From assembly GCA_937910695.1 (NCBI GenBank), contig CALEMW010000220.1:1-64000 (forward strand): 64,000 bases of DNA, given 5' to 3'. Positions 35,317-43,809 of the stretch are shown here, in pieces. The notes under the pieces are model-generated. The model was not told where the DNA came from. It saw only the letters and a program-made list of their open reading frames with translations, and made no database searches. The stretch comes from an uncultured bacterium (GTDB lineage: Bacteria; Krumholzibacteriota; Krumholzibacteriia; LZORAL124-64-63). Each line of letters begins with the position of its first letter. Position 1 is the stretch's first letter. A program made the translations under genes and the position numbers.

Positions 35317-36159
35317 TCACCCTGCTCGGGCAGCCATCTCGTCACCGTCATGATCGGTGTCTTCCAGGAACGATGTGAGACGGTAGAGATCTCCGAAAAC
35401 GGCGGCCCCACTCACCACCGCTTGTTCCAGGGCGTGCGCCAAAACACCGGCGGTGGCCAAGGCGTCTTCGCCGGCCCGGTGAGGACGATCGTGGGTCACG
35501 GCGAAGCTGCCGGCGAGGTCTTGCAGTCTCCAGCCATCGTGATCGGGCCACAGCTGCTGGGCGAGACGGAGCGTACAGAGCCCCGGCAGCTCTGGCATGA
35601 CGTGGCCGTGCCGCGCTAGCTCCCAGCCCAGGAAGTTGAGATCGAAACGGACGTCATGGGCTACAAAGGAATCGGCACCACGGAGCATATCCATGATGAT
35701 GGGGGCCACCTCACCGAAGGCGGGCGCGCCGTCGAGATCGCTCGATCGGATCCCGGTCAGGCGTCGGATGCGGCCCGATACCGGACGACTGCTATGAGTT
35801 AAGCTGCTGAAGCGCTGCGTAATGCGGCCGCCCTCGAGTACGGCAATGCCGACTTCGATGATGCGGTCGACGCCGATCAGGCTCCCGGTGGTCTCGAGGT
35901 CGACCACGACATGACGAAGCTCATTCAAGGGATGCTCTAGGAACGGGGCGTCGAAGGCGATCCAGCGCGCATCGTGCCCTCGGCAGACGGCGGGGTCGCC
36001 GTCTAGAATATTGCGTACGACGAGCTGCGCGACCGGGTCTTCGTGGCGTTGAGGCCCGAAAAGGTGGCGCGCAATCTCCTGCGGCGTACAACTGCGGTTG
36101 GCGTTCAGGATGAAGTGGTGAGCTTGCTGCCTGAGGTGCCAAAGTTCATTCGTGAGCAT
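35317..36159 (-). CDS. DEDDh-family 3'-5' exonuclease (DNA polymerase III epsilon-like)
   Basis: This 280-residue protein, from ATG 36159, has an N-terminal region of about 90 residues with no recognised domain, then the RNase H-fold exonuclease: motif I VVVDLETTGS (Asp, Glu), motif II FVAHDVRFDLNFL (Asp) and motif III HRAGEDALATA (His and Asp five apart). It could proofread or repair DNA, or act on RNA. As a stand-alone protein it is not DnaQ by context. The ribosome site is weak, so the exact start is uncertain. Confidence 0.88.
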   Translation of the reverse strand: MLTNELWHLRQQAHHFILNANRSCTPQEIARHLFGPQRHEDPVAQLVVRNILDGDPAVCRGHDARWIAFDAPFLEHPLNELRHVVVDLETTGSLIGVDRIIEVGIAVLEGGRITQRFSSLTHSSRPVSGRIRRLTGIRSSDLDGAPAFGEVAPIIMDMLRGADSFVAHDVRFDLNFLGWELARHGHVMPELPGLCTLRLAQQLWPDHDGWRLQDLAGSFAVTHDRPHRAGEDALATAGVLAHALEQAVVSGAAVFGDLYRLTSFLEDTDHDGDEMAARAG

Positions 36160-36190
36160 ATGACATGATACCACAGATGCGGGGCATCCA

Positions 36191-36979
36191 TCAACCCCCG
36201 CCGCCGGAGTGGGTGTCCGAGATCCCGAAGTCGATGAGCTCCATCGTCTCGATTCGCAGACGAGGAGGAGGTTGGCGACGACGCCCGGGCGGGTCGAGTT
36301 CCGATCTGGTCTCTCCCCTCTCACTCGCGTACACCACGCCGAGAAAAGGAACACTGTCATGGAGGGTCACACTCACGGTCCGTGTATGGACCTGCAGCAG
36401 CACGCCCTTCGGCAGTTCGATGCGCGTCGAGTCGCAGGCCGATAGATTCAATCCCGAACACAGGAGATCCCGACCTGCCACGACACGCGTCGTATCGCCG
36501 GACCGTTCGCGGGAGTCAGGATTGAAGCCGTCACCGAGCGTGACGCTCAACAGAGGATCTTCCCGCCACTCGCGGTCGGCAATGGATCGGCGCTCTCCCT
36601 CCTCCACACGCTCGACGTCATGGACATGATCGATGAATCGAGCGCCTCCGGCACCGTCACGATCCAGAGTGAAGCTCCAGGAACCCTCCGCAACGTCTTC
36701 GAGGAATCCGTCCAGGTCGATCACCGGCGACACGCTCAGGCGCCAGCCGTGATCGTCCGCATGTTCGCAACGTACACGGACGATGTCCTCGGATCGCCGA
36801 CCTGCATCCATGGTCACCATACGGTAGAGGACCCAGTCCCCGGCCGAGACATCGAGTGTGATCTCGGGATCGTTCCAGAATGTGAAGAGGTCGAGAGCTG
36901 CCGCACCGAGCGGAACTAGCATCATCAACACGAACCCGATCACCGCGACGGCCGGACTCATCGGAGTCCGGCCGTTCAT
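36191..36979 (-). CDS. Secreted protein of unknown function
   Basis: The 262-residue protein, from ATG 36979 or from the Met at 36961, has a signal-like segment (AVAVIGFVLMMLVPLGAAA). The mature part has many short strands and two cysteines (LLCSGLNLSACDSTRI). It ends in a Gly-rich tail. The start follows the stop of the Sec-containing phosphatase-cytochrome gene by about 20 bases, so the two may be one operon. No domain was recognised. No good ribosome site was seen at either Met, so the start is uncertain. Confidence 0.65.
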   Translation of the reverse strand: MNGRTPMSPAVAVIGFVLMMLVPLGAAALDLFTFWNDPEITLDVSAGDWVLYRMVTMDAGRRSEDIVRVRCEHADDHGWRLSVSPVIDLDGFLEDVAEGSWSFTLDRDGAGGARFIDHVHDVERVEEGERRSIADREWREDPLLSVTLGDGFNPDSRERSGDTTRVVAGRDLLCSGLNLSACDSTRIELPKGVLLQVHTRTVSVTLHDSVPFLGVVYASERGETRSELDPPGRRRQPPPRLRIETMELIDFGISDTHSGGGG

Positions 36980-36998
36980 GGTGCGGTGGAGATTCACG

Positions 36999-38336
36999 TC
37001 AATGCGCAATCTTGGCCCAGTAGGCGTCATAGTCGAACTCCGGACTGTTTTCCTGATCGTGACAAGACACGCAGCTCGCACGTGCCTGGGCCAACCAGCT
37101 GCCGTCACGGCTGTGTTCAGTGCCGTATCCGTGGCAGGCCTCGCACTGGACGTTGGTCAGGCGGTTCCGGGGCGGTTGGTCGTCGTATCCGTTCATATAG
37201 AGGTAGCCTGTCGTGTGACAGACCAAACACTCGGGACTCTGAGCCTGCCCCTTGCGAGCCAAGGTCGTAAAAGCGACCTGATGTGTCGATTCGCGCAGGG
37301 CCTCCCAGACATCCGTATGACACTTGCGGCACTCACGCTCGGTCAGGAAGCTCTCCTTGTCCGAGCCCTTGGTCGGCTGATAGGGACCACGGGCTACGAG
37401 ACGGAATTCTTCGAGGTGCTCTTTGAATTTATTGACCCGATCGAGCATGATCGGATCGTCGGCGATCTCCTCGCCCAATTCAAGAATGGTCACGTCGAAA
37501 GCCTTAAGGTCGCCCGATACGCCGAGGTCGACGTCCATTCGGCCGAGATAACGGCCCTCGAACGACGATGAGATCAGAGACGTTCTGTCGACGAGCCTCT
37601 CGCTCCGGAAGGGGCGGCGGCTGTGCCCCACGAGGCATACGTCCACACCCGTCACGTCATTGAGCAACTGTTCGGCTTTCTGGTCGCCGAGGTGGGCGAT
37701 CACCACGACGGTCTGAGCCCCCGCCGCACGCATGCGCGGCAGCAGATCCCGCAGTACCGACAGGGGTTCATCGACTGTGTATTCTTCGTCCTGGGCGCTC
37801 ATCGTGAGAATCCGCTGCTCGGCATCGAGGACGGAGCATACGCCGATCTTGAAGCCGGCGCGCTCGACCATCAGAAACTCGGGAAGAATGAGTTCGCCGG
37901 AGCCGTCGCGCACGTTGGCGCTTGTGTAAGGCAGACCGTATTGCTCGATCATCTCCCGCAGGAAGTCGATACCGTAGTTCAGGTCCATCTCGCCGAGACC
38001 GATGGCGTCGTAGCCGAACTCGCTGTGCACCTCACAGAGGAAGCGTGTCTGCTCCCGCTCGATGCGGGTGCGCTGGCCGAACATGTCGCCGGCATCGAGC
38101 ATGAGCACGGGCTTGCCAGTGTTCCAGATCTCGTCGAGCCGAAGTGCGCGTCGGGACAGACCGCCCCGTCGATTGCTCTTTCAGCCACAGGGTTCAACTT
38201 TACCGCCGATGTCTCCCGTGTAGACCATCACCAACGGGGTCCAGGGGCCGTCTTTGGCCGCCGGCGTCTGGCCGATCACCGGCACGACGAGCAGCAACAA
38301 GGCGATCAACACGCAGAGGTTCACAATTCCTCGCAT
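36999..38336 (-). CDS. Metallophosphatase-like/tetraheme cytochrome fusion with in-frame UGA (putative selenocysteine)
   Basis: Read through the TGA at 38183-38181, this is 445 residues with Sec52. ATG 38336 has GGAG eight bases upstream and begins a signal peptide (VNLCVLIALLLLVVPVIG). Before the TGA lies VYTGDIGGKVEPCG, after it KSNRRGGLSRRALRLDEI and LMLDAGDMFG, as in 5'-nucleotidase-like metallophosphatases. In relatives I recall the motif as EPCGC, so Sec replaces Cys. The usual DxH metal motif here reads D-I-G. After about residue 300 come four heme sites (CRKCH, CLVCH, CEACH, CVSCH), a cytochrome c554-like module. Periplasmic or surface location is expected; the substrate is unknown. 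Confidence 0.85.
38149..38171 (-). promoter_or_regulatory. Bacterial SECIS-like hairpin of the phosphatase UGA
   Basis: After the UGA (base 1 follows it) bases 13-17 CGGGG pair with 25-29 UCCCG, closing loop CGGUCUG; C10-G32 and G11-C31 add a lower stem across an A-A mismatch. The loop begins 18 bases after the UGA, has G at its second base, and contains GGUCU, the loop sequence of the E. coli fdhF SECIS. Confidence 0.75.
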
Positions 38337-38470
38337 GGGACGTTCTCCAAATCTTGAAAGCACGATTGTCGACAGCGGATCATCGGTAATCTTCGGCCGT
38401 TCTCAAACGGCGGCGAGGCGGATGGAGTTCCCGCCTCGGCTGTATTATACCCCCGACAAGGTTGCCGGGC

Positions 38471-38500
38471 AAGCAAAGGGGCGGCTGACAGCCGCCCCTC
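38471..38500 (-). terminator. Intrinsic terminator after the HU gene
   Basis: Eleven-base arms AGGGGCGGCTG and CAGCCGCCCCT with a one-base centre, followed on the minus strand by TTGCTTG, a weak T-rich run. Confidence 0.7.
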
Positions 38501-38527
38501 GCTTCGGAAATCGAAGCCCGATACCCT

Positions 38528-38824
38528 TTACTTCTTGCCGACGCGGTCCTTGAGGGACTTGCCGGCCGAGAAGGCGGGGTACTTGGTCGCCGGGACCATG
38601 ATCTCGGCACCGGTCTGCGGGTTGCGCGCCATACGCTTCTTGCGGTTGCGGCGCTCGAAGGTGCCGAAGCCCGTCAGCTGGACCCGCTCCCCCTTCGCCA
38701 CCTCGGTGGCGATGATGCCCTCGCGGGGCACCGTGGAGAAGATGGCGTTCACCGCGGTCGAAGCATCCTTCTTCGTCATTCCAGTCTTCTTCACCAGGGC
38801 ATCGATCAGTTCTGTCTTGTTCAT
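38528..38824 (-). CDS. HU/IHF-family DNA-binding protein
   Basis: The 98-residue histone-like protein starts at ATG 38824 behind a near-perfect AGGAGGTGATC ribosome site. It has the family start MNKTELIDALVKKTGMTKKDA, GFGTFERRNRKKRMARNPQTG and the beta-arm tip with Arg-Asn-Pro intercalating motif, ending with KSLKDRVGKK. It bends and compacts DNA as a dimer. The strong ribosome site and own terminator fit an abundant protein. HU is more likely than IHF, without certainty. Confidence 0.96.
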   Translation of the reverse strand: MNKTELIDALVKKTGMTKKDASTAVNAIFSTVPREGIIATEVAKGERVQLTGFGTFERRNRKKRMARNPQTGAEIMVPATKYPAFSAGKSLKDRVGKK

Positions 38825-38845
38825 TCTGATCACCTCCTAGAGGCG

Positions 38846-38874
38846 ATGGAACCCGTCCCTGTGGGAACTGTCAA
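38846..38874 (-). promoter_or_regulatory. Promoter candidate of the HU gene
   Basis: Consensus TTGACA (38874-38869) lies 17 bases from a poor -10, TTCCAT (38851-38846). The -35 is convincing, the -10 is not. Confidence 0.35.
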
Positions 38875-38886
38875 CATTAAAAATGC

Positions 38887-38908
38887 GAAAACCCGGTCCT
38901 GGGACGGG
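38887..38908 (-). terminator. Intrinsic terminator after lptD
   Basis: A stem CCCGTCC/GGACCGGG with one bulge is followed by TTTT on the minus strand, about 55 bases past the lptD stop. It ends the long housekeeping block. Confidence 0.65.
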
Positions 38909-38962
38909 ATTCCACAACCGGACACTCGACAAACCCGATGAAACAGGGCTTTCCAGAGGGGG

Positions 38963-41900
38963 TCAGCGGGTCAGAAACGAGCCCCCGCCAAGGCCAGACA
39001 GACCGCCGACAAGGTCGTCCTTCCCCTTGGTCACCTTGATGTCGGGGATCGCCTTGAGGGAAATCACGAATCCGAACTGCTGGTCGCTGGCTGTGATGTT
39101 GCGGGAAAAGCGCATGGACCAGCAATGGAGATCCTTCTCGAGATTCCACGATTGGGTGGTCATGATGCCCTGTTCCAGATCGTAGTTTCCACGCCAGGAG
39201 AACTTCCAGGTCCGCGTCAGAGTCGCACTTGCGTTGAGGCCCAGCCTGGCGGTCACACTCTCGCTGAGATGGTTCTTGGAGTAGGAGAAGGAGCTGCCGG
39301 CGCGCCAGGGAATGAAACGTCCGCCTTCGGTATCATCTCGGCCTTCTTCTTGATTCTGCTCTCCGAACCGGCTGAACCCGATATCGTTCTGCTCGTTGTT
39401 TGTGTCGTTTTCGGCCCAGAGAGCTTCGTTGTCCAGGTCGGCGGGGTCGTCATCCGTCTCCACCGGGGCCGTGTTCAGCGAATCAAGTCCTGCAAGCAGC
39501 CCTATGGATTCATTCAGCTCTTCCTGTACTTCGACGATCTTGCCGCCGGTGTCGATCTTGCCGCCCAGGCTCAATCCATAGGTCAGCCGGGTACTCGTCA
39601 TGCGCATCTCGTAGGGATCAAAGACATTGTTGACGGTGACCTGGGCGTTCCGACTCGTTCCGGGTTTGAGCTTCAGAGTGCTCGTAATCGTGGACCAGCG
39701 CGAGTCATGGTCGTTGTCCGGGTCATAACTGGTGCTCAGGTTCCAGTCAACGACTCCGTCGAGCTTGCGGTACTGCTCGGTGCTGTCACGCCCAGCGCGG
39801 GCCGAATTGTCGAGGAACTTGAGATCGAAACTGTGTCCCATGCTCAGATTGAAGCGCTGGTCGGCGATCTGGGTGCCGGATATTTCCGGCCGCCATGAGT
39901 GGCTGGTGCTGAAGCGTACGGTGTGGCGAATACCGCGCAGGGAACCTATGTGAGGCGTGAAGAGGCCGTAAAGGGTAGTCGAAACACTGGAGTTCACCGA
40001 CACGCTCTTGGCGCTTTCCTCCACGAGTTCGGTGGCGTCGACTACGACGGTGTCTCCTTCGATGATCTGATAGATCTCCCCAGTGGTTTCGTCGCGGTTC
40101 CAGGAGAAGCCGCTGCTCACACCCGACGATACGTTGAAAATGACGACGCGCGGCGGCTTGATGTCCAGAGACAGCGTTCCCGAGGCCTTATCGTTGGTCC
40201 TGGTCGTCGTTTCGAAGTTTGTTCGATTGGAGGCAGCGTTGTAAGAATGACGTACATAAGTGTTGCGCAGCATGTTGCCGAAGAAGTTGCCCTTGCCGCC
40301 GCCACGCAGGGGAGCCTTGAGAGCCCGACTCTTGAAGGATAGCGAGAGTGTGGGGAAGTTCTGGACGTTGAGCCGGTTGTTGGACGTCAAGACCGAGTCG
40401 GCGGCATTGACGTATTCGTCGCGGGTGAAGGCCAGCGAACCACTCACGTTCTGCCAGCTGCGGCTCACGCTGACGTTGGACTTCTGTTGACCGTTGATCA
40501 CCTGCTGGGCGACGTCGTTGAGCAGGTCCTCCCGTTCGATCTCGCTGCTCGACATGCTCAGCTCGGCGCTGAAACGGTAATAGTCGAAGAGCTCGGGCTG
40601 GCTGTGGTTCCAGCGGAGCTGCCACTGCTTGGTCCGGGCAGCATCGCCGAAGGTCGATCGTCGTGAATAGTGGATCCTGCCATCGAAGGCATAGCGCTTG
40701 CGGTACTGGTTGCTGATCTGCCAGGTCAGTTCGCGGCGCTCATTGTAGTCGCCGCGGAAGGTGACGTCGGTGTAGTCGCTGGTCGCCCAATAGTAGCCCC
40801 AGTTCCTGATATAGCGCCCGGTGCGGCTGCCCCAGCCGAAATCGAAAGTAGGAAATAGGATACCGGAGCGGCGGCCCGTCTTCAGGGACTTGAAGTAGAA
40901 GGGCAGGGCGAAGATCGGCACTTCGCCGATCTTCATCACGATGGGCTTGGCGACGACCTTGTCGCCGAGCTGGATCTTCATCTGATCCGACCAGAAGTGG
41001 TAATGCGGGCGGGCGAGATCGCACGATGTCATCTTGCCGCCGCGGATTTTGAGGTCGCCGTCGCCGAAGCGCTTGATGCGGTCGCCCACGTAGTAGTAAT
41101 CGTCCATGGCCGTGGCACCGTTGTTCACCGCTCCGGTGCGGTTGCCGAAATCGTAGGCCATATCCTCGCCGGCAATCTTCTGCGAGCCGTCCACGAGCAT
41201 AGGATCATCGGTGGCGTACAGCTCCCGCTTGTCTGTATCGAGACGGATATCGCCTCCGGTCAGATCCATGGTGCCGTATTTCATGTGCCCATTGCCTCGG
41301 ATGGCGATCTGTCGCTCCCCAAGCAGGAAAAGACCCATGTGGCCGTCATAATCCACGAACTCGCGAAGCGAACTGAAGTCCACGATATCGTCTCCGGAGG
41401 CTGTCGTATCGACAGAGGAGACAGCCAGGATACGCCTGGCGGCGTAGGCCAACGTGCTGTCTCTGCCGGCGACAAGGCTGTCGGCAAGCACGGCGGCCAT
41501 GGCCATCGCCAGGGCGGGATCCAGAGATTCCCAACCACCGCGGACGAGGGGAAGTGCGGCGGCGAGGGAGTCTGGCAACAGTAGGGCCAGCGAATCCCCC
41601 TGCATCGTCAACAGACTGTCCAGGGCGGCGATGGCGTCGGTTGCCATCTGCTCCAGATTCTCGAGACGCATGAAGGAGTAGGACCCCTTCATCCCCCCGC
41701 GGACATCAACCTGGTGCACCCTGCGGTCCTCGAAGGACAGGACGATGGTGTCGCCCGACACATCGTTGTAGGCGATTTCCTTGGCCGCGTCGACAGGCAC
41801 GAACACACTGCGGGCGTTACCCACCACGAGCGACCGCACCGGATGGCCGTCTTCCATGTCGAGAGTGATGGTGTCCCCCGACAAAGTATTGGAATCAGGG

Positions 41901-42850
41901 AGTCCTCGGAAACGGGATGCGAGATCTGCCGGATCGGAGTCTTCGACGACGGCCGATCCCATCAGGACCATGCTCCTCACTTCGCCGTCGGCGTACCAGT
42001 ACTCCATAGCCTCGGCCCGAAACGTGCCGCCGGTTCCATCGTCGGCCGTGGGTGGTCCCCCCGTCAACAGCATGCGTTCACGACCGAACACCTGGGCGGT
42101 ATCGGCCAAGGCCAAGGTTGTTCCTTGGCGGATACTCACGCTGTCTACCATCACGATGCGGTCGAGATCGCGCAGGAAGTGCATGCGCAAAGCCGTTGCG
42201 AGCAGGGGATCGTCGCCCTGCTCTCGGCTTTCCATCTTGGGTCCGCGGTCCACGGTCATACTGCCGCCGCCGCGGTCGAAGGTGGCGTGGCCTCCGGTTA
42301 CGACGCTCGAAGCGTCCGGTTCGACCAGGATGACGTGTCCCCAGGCCTCTCCCTCGTCGATGTCCTCGTAGCGGGCGATGGTGTCGGCGTGAACGACGTA
42401 CCCGGGCGTCACGACGCGGGCGTTCCGAATCAGCAGGAGCAGATCGCCGGCCCGGCGCAACTCGGCACGGTCGCTCGTGGCGATCTGATCGCCTTCGACG
42501 ATGCGCACACCGTCTGCGAAGTCGGCGTCGTTGGTGCGGTCGTTGTAGAAGGCCGTCCCGCAGGTCAGGACCGATGCGCCTCTCGTCATGCGCACACGGC
42601 TGTAGAAGTCGTACTCCTCGACGTCGGGATAGAACACGGCAGAGTCGGATTCGACGACCATGGAGTCACGGTCGATGCGGACGTTTTCATAGAGAAATAC
42701 GACCGACTCGCCGTCGATCGTCCGATTCACCATCCGTTTCGCAATGATGTCTGTTTTCGTACCGCCCGGCTCAGCAGCCTGCACCGCATCCGGCGCACGG
42801 GCTCCAGCGGTCGCCAAAACCAGGATGAGGATGCCGGTCCGCAACATCAT
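38963..42850 (-). CDS. lptD: LPS-assembly protein LptD, unusually large
   Basis: The 1295-residue product is far longer than proteobacterial LptD (about 780). It has a signal peptide, an extended OstA/LptA-like beta-jellyroll region (about residues 30-560, with FLYENVRIDRDSMVVESDSAVFYPDVEEYDF), and the C-terminal barrel from about residue 580 (KIQLGDKVVAKPIVMKIGEVPIFALPFYFKSLKTGRRSGIL is shown here only by its parts: KPIVMKIGEVPIFALPFYF and SGILFPTFDFGWGSRTG). The latter are classic LptD signatures. It should insert lipopolysaccharide or a related glycolipid into the outer leaflet. Its start overlaps the ROK kinase stop (ATGA). The cysteine pattern that oxidises in E. coli LptD is not obvious. 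Confidence 0.9.
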   Translation of the reverse strand: MMLRTGILILVLATAGARAPDAVQAAEPGGTKTDIIAKRMVNRTIDGESVVFLYENVRIDRDSMVVESDSAVFYPDVEEYDFYSRVRMTRGASVLTCGTAFYNDRTNDADFADGVRIVEGDQIATSDRAELRRAGDLLLLIRNARVVTPGYVVHADTIARYEDIDEGEAWGHVILVEPDASSVVTGGHATFDRGGGSMTVDRGPKMESREQGDDPLLATALRMHFLRDLDRIVMVDSVSIRQGTTLALADTAQVFGRERMLLTGGPPTADDGTGGTFRAEAMEYWYADGEVRSMVLMGSAVVEDSDPADLASRFRGLPDSNTLSGDTITLDMEDGHPVRSLVVGNARSVFVPVDAAKEIAYNDVSGDTIVLSFEDRRVHQVDVRGGMKGSYSFMRLENLEQMATDAIAALDSLLTMQGDSLALLLPDSLAAALPLVRGGWESLDPALAMAMAAVLADSLVAGRDSTLAYAARRILAVSSVDTTASGDDIVDFSSLREFVDYDGHMGLFLLGERQIAIRGNGHMKYGTMDLTGGDIRLDTDKRELYATDDPMLVDGSQKIAGEDMAYDFGNRTGAVNNGATAMDDYYYVGDRIKRFGDGDLKIRGGKMTSCDLARPHYHFWSDQMKIQLGDKVVAKPIVMKIGEVPIFALPFYFKSLKTGRRSGILFPTFDFGWGSRTGRYIRNWGYYWATSDYTDVTFRGDYNERRELTWQISNQYRKRYAFDGRIHYSRRSTFGDAARTKQWQLRWNHSQPELFDYYRFSAELSMSSSEIEREDLLNDVAQQVINGQQKSNVSVSRSWQNVSGSLAFTRDEYVNAADSVLTSNNRLNVQNFPTLSLSFKSRALKAPLRGGGKGNFFGNMLRNTYVRHSYNAASNRTNFETTTRTNDKASGTLSLDIKPPRVVIFNVSSGVSSGFSWNRDETTGEIYQIIEGDTVVVDATELVEESAKSVSVNSSVSTTLYGLFTPHIGSLRGIRHTVRFSTSHSWRPEISGTQIADQRFNLSMGHSFDLKFLDNSARAGRDSTEQYRKLDGVVDWNLSTSYDPDNDHDSRWSTITSTLKLKPGTSRNAQVTVNNVFDPYEMRMTSTRLTYGLSLGGKIDTGGKIVEVQEELNESIGLLAGLDSLNTAPVETDDDPADLDNEALWAENDTNNEQNDIGFSRFGEQNQEEGRDDTEGGRFIPWRAGSSFSYSKNHLSESVTARLGLNASATLTRTWKFSWRGNYDLEQGIMTTQSWNLEKDLHCWSMRFSRNITASDQQFGFVISLKAIPDIKVTKGKDDLVGGLSGLGGGSFLTR

Positions 42851-43809
42851 CCTCCGGCCACCTCATCGAGGGCCATCACGGCGGCGCCCAAGGCCGCAGC
42901 CCGAGGACCGAGGTCGGCCAGGACGATGGGAACGGACTTGCTGCGCTCGCCCAGAACCACCCGCGGCACTTCGGCGCGGCAGGTAGCCAGGAGCAGGTCG
43001 CCGGCCTGGGCTACGCCACCGCCGATGATCACGCGGTCGGGGTCGAGTGCATTGACGAGGTTGCCGACCGCAAGGCCGAGCATGGTGCCCGCACGGGCGT
43101 AGATGTCGACAGCTTCTGCGTTGCCCGCTACGGCAAGAGCGGCCAGACCTCGCGGGTCGGCGTCGGTGCGGCTGCAAAAGGCGACAAGGTCGAGATCGGC
43201 ACCAGGGACGGCGGCACGACGTCGGGCTTCCGCCATCAGTCCGCTGGCGCTGGCATAGGCTTCAAGGCAGCCCCTGTTCCCGCAACCGCAGGCGGGGCCC
43301 TCGCGGTCGAGAATCATATGACCAAGTTCCGCTGCGCCGCACCGTCCTCCGACCAGCAAAGATCCATGCACGACGATACCGCCGCCGACCCCTGTTCCGA
43401 GAGCGAGCATCAGAAGGTCGCGGCAACCGCGACCGGCACCGAGGCGCCACTCGCCCATCAGAGCCGCATTCACATCATTGGCGAGAACCGCAGGCAAGCC
43501 AGCGAAAGCGGCTCCCGCAAGAGCCGCGAGATCGGTCCCTTCCCAACCGGGCAGATTCGGAGCTCTCCCTAGTCGACCCGCGACAGGATCCACGATGCCA
43601 GCACAGGCGAATCCGACGGTTTCTACGTCGCCCCAGGCCGCGCCCAACCGCGAACGGATCGTTCCTGCAAGATCATCGAGAGTGTGGCCGGGGTCGGTGG
43701 GGTCGCAGAATATCTCGCCCTCTACCCGAGGTGTGTACGACGCGTCCGTCACCACGTACTTGACCGCGGTCCCCCCCACATCGGCTCCGATGACCAGACT
43801 CTCGCTCAT
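42847..43809 (-). CDS. ROK-family sugar kinase (glucokinase-like)
   Basis: The 320-residue protein starts at ATG 43809 with GGGAG five bases upstream. It has the N-terminal phosphate motif IGADVGGTAVKYVV, the ROK signature LMLALGTGVGGGIVVHG, the catalytic DVNAA region and the structural zinc motif CGCGNRGCLEAYAS. It should phosphorylate glucose or a related hexose with ATP. The start overlaps the folC stop by four bases and its stop overlaps lptD, so it is embedded in a coupled operon. The sugar specificity is not certain. Confidence 0.92.
   Translation of the reverse strand: MSESLVIGADVGGTAVKYVVTDASYTPRVEGEIFCDPTDPGHTLDDLAGTIRSRLGAAWGDVETVGFACAGIVDPVAGRLGRAPNLPGWEGTDLAALAGAAFAGLPAVLANDVNAALMGEWRLGAGRGCRDLLMLALGTGVGGGIVVHGSLLVGGRCGAAELGHMILDREGPACGCGNRGCLEAYASASGLMAEARRRAAVPGADLDLVAFCSRTDADPRGLAALAVAGNAEAVDIYARAGTMLGLAVGNLVNALDPDRVIIGGGVAQAGDLLLATCRAEVPRVVLGERSKSVPIVLADLGPRAAALGAAVMALDEVAGG

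Noticed and set aside
38181-38336. Treating the start of the phosphatase fusion as a pseudogene fragment
   Set aside because: The frame continues with conserved family motifs on both sides of one TGA and a SECIS-like hairpin follows, so read-through is the simpler reading.
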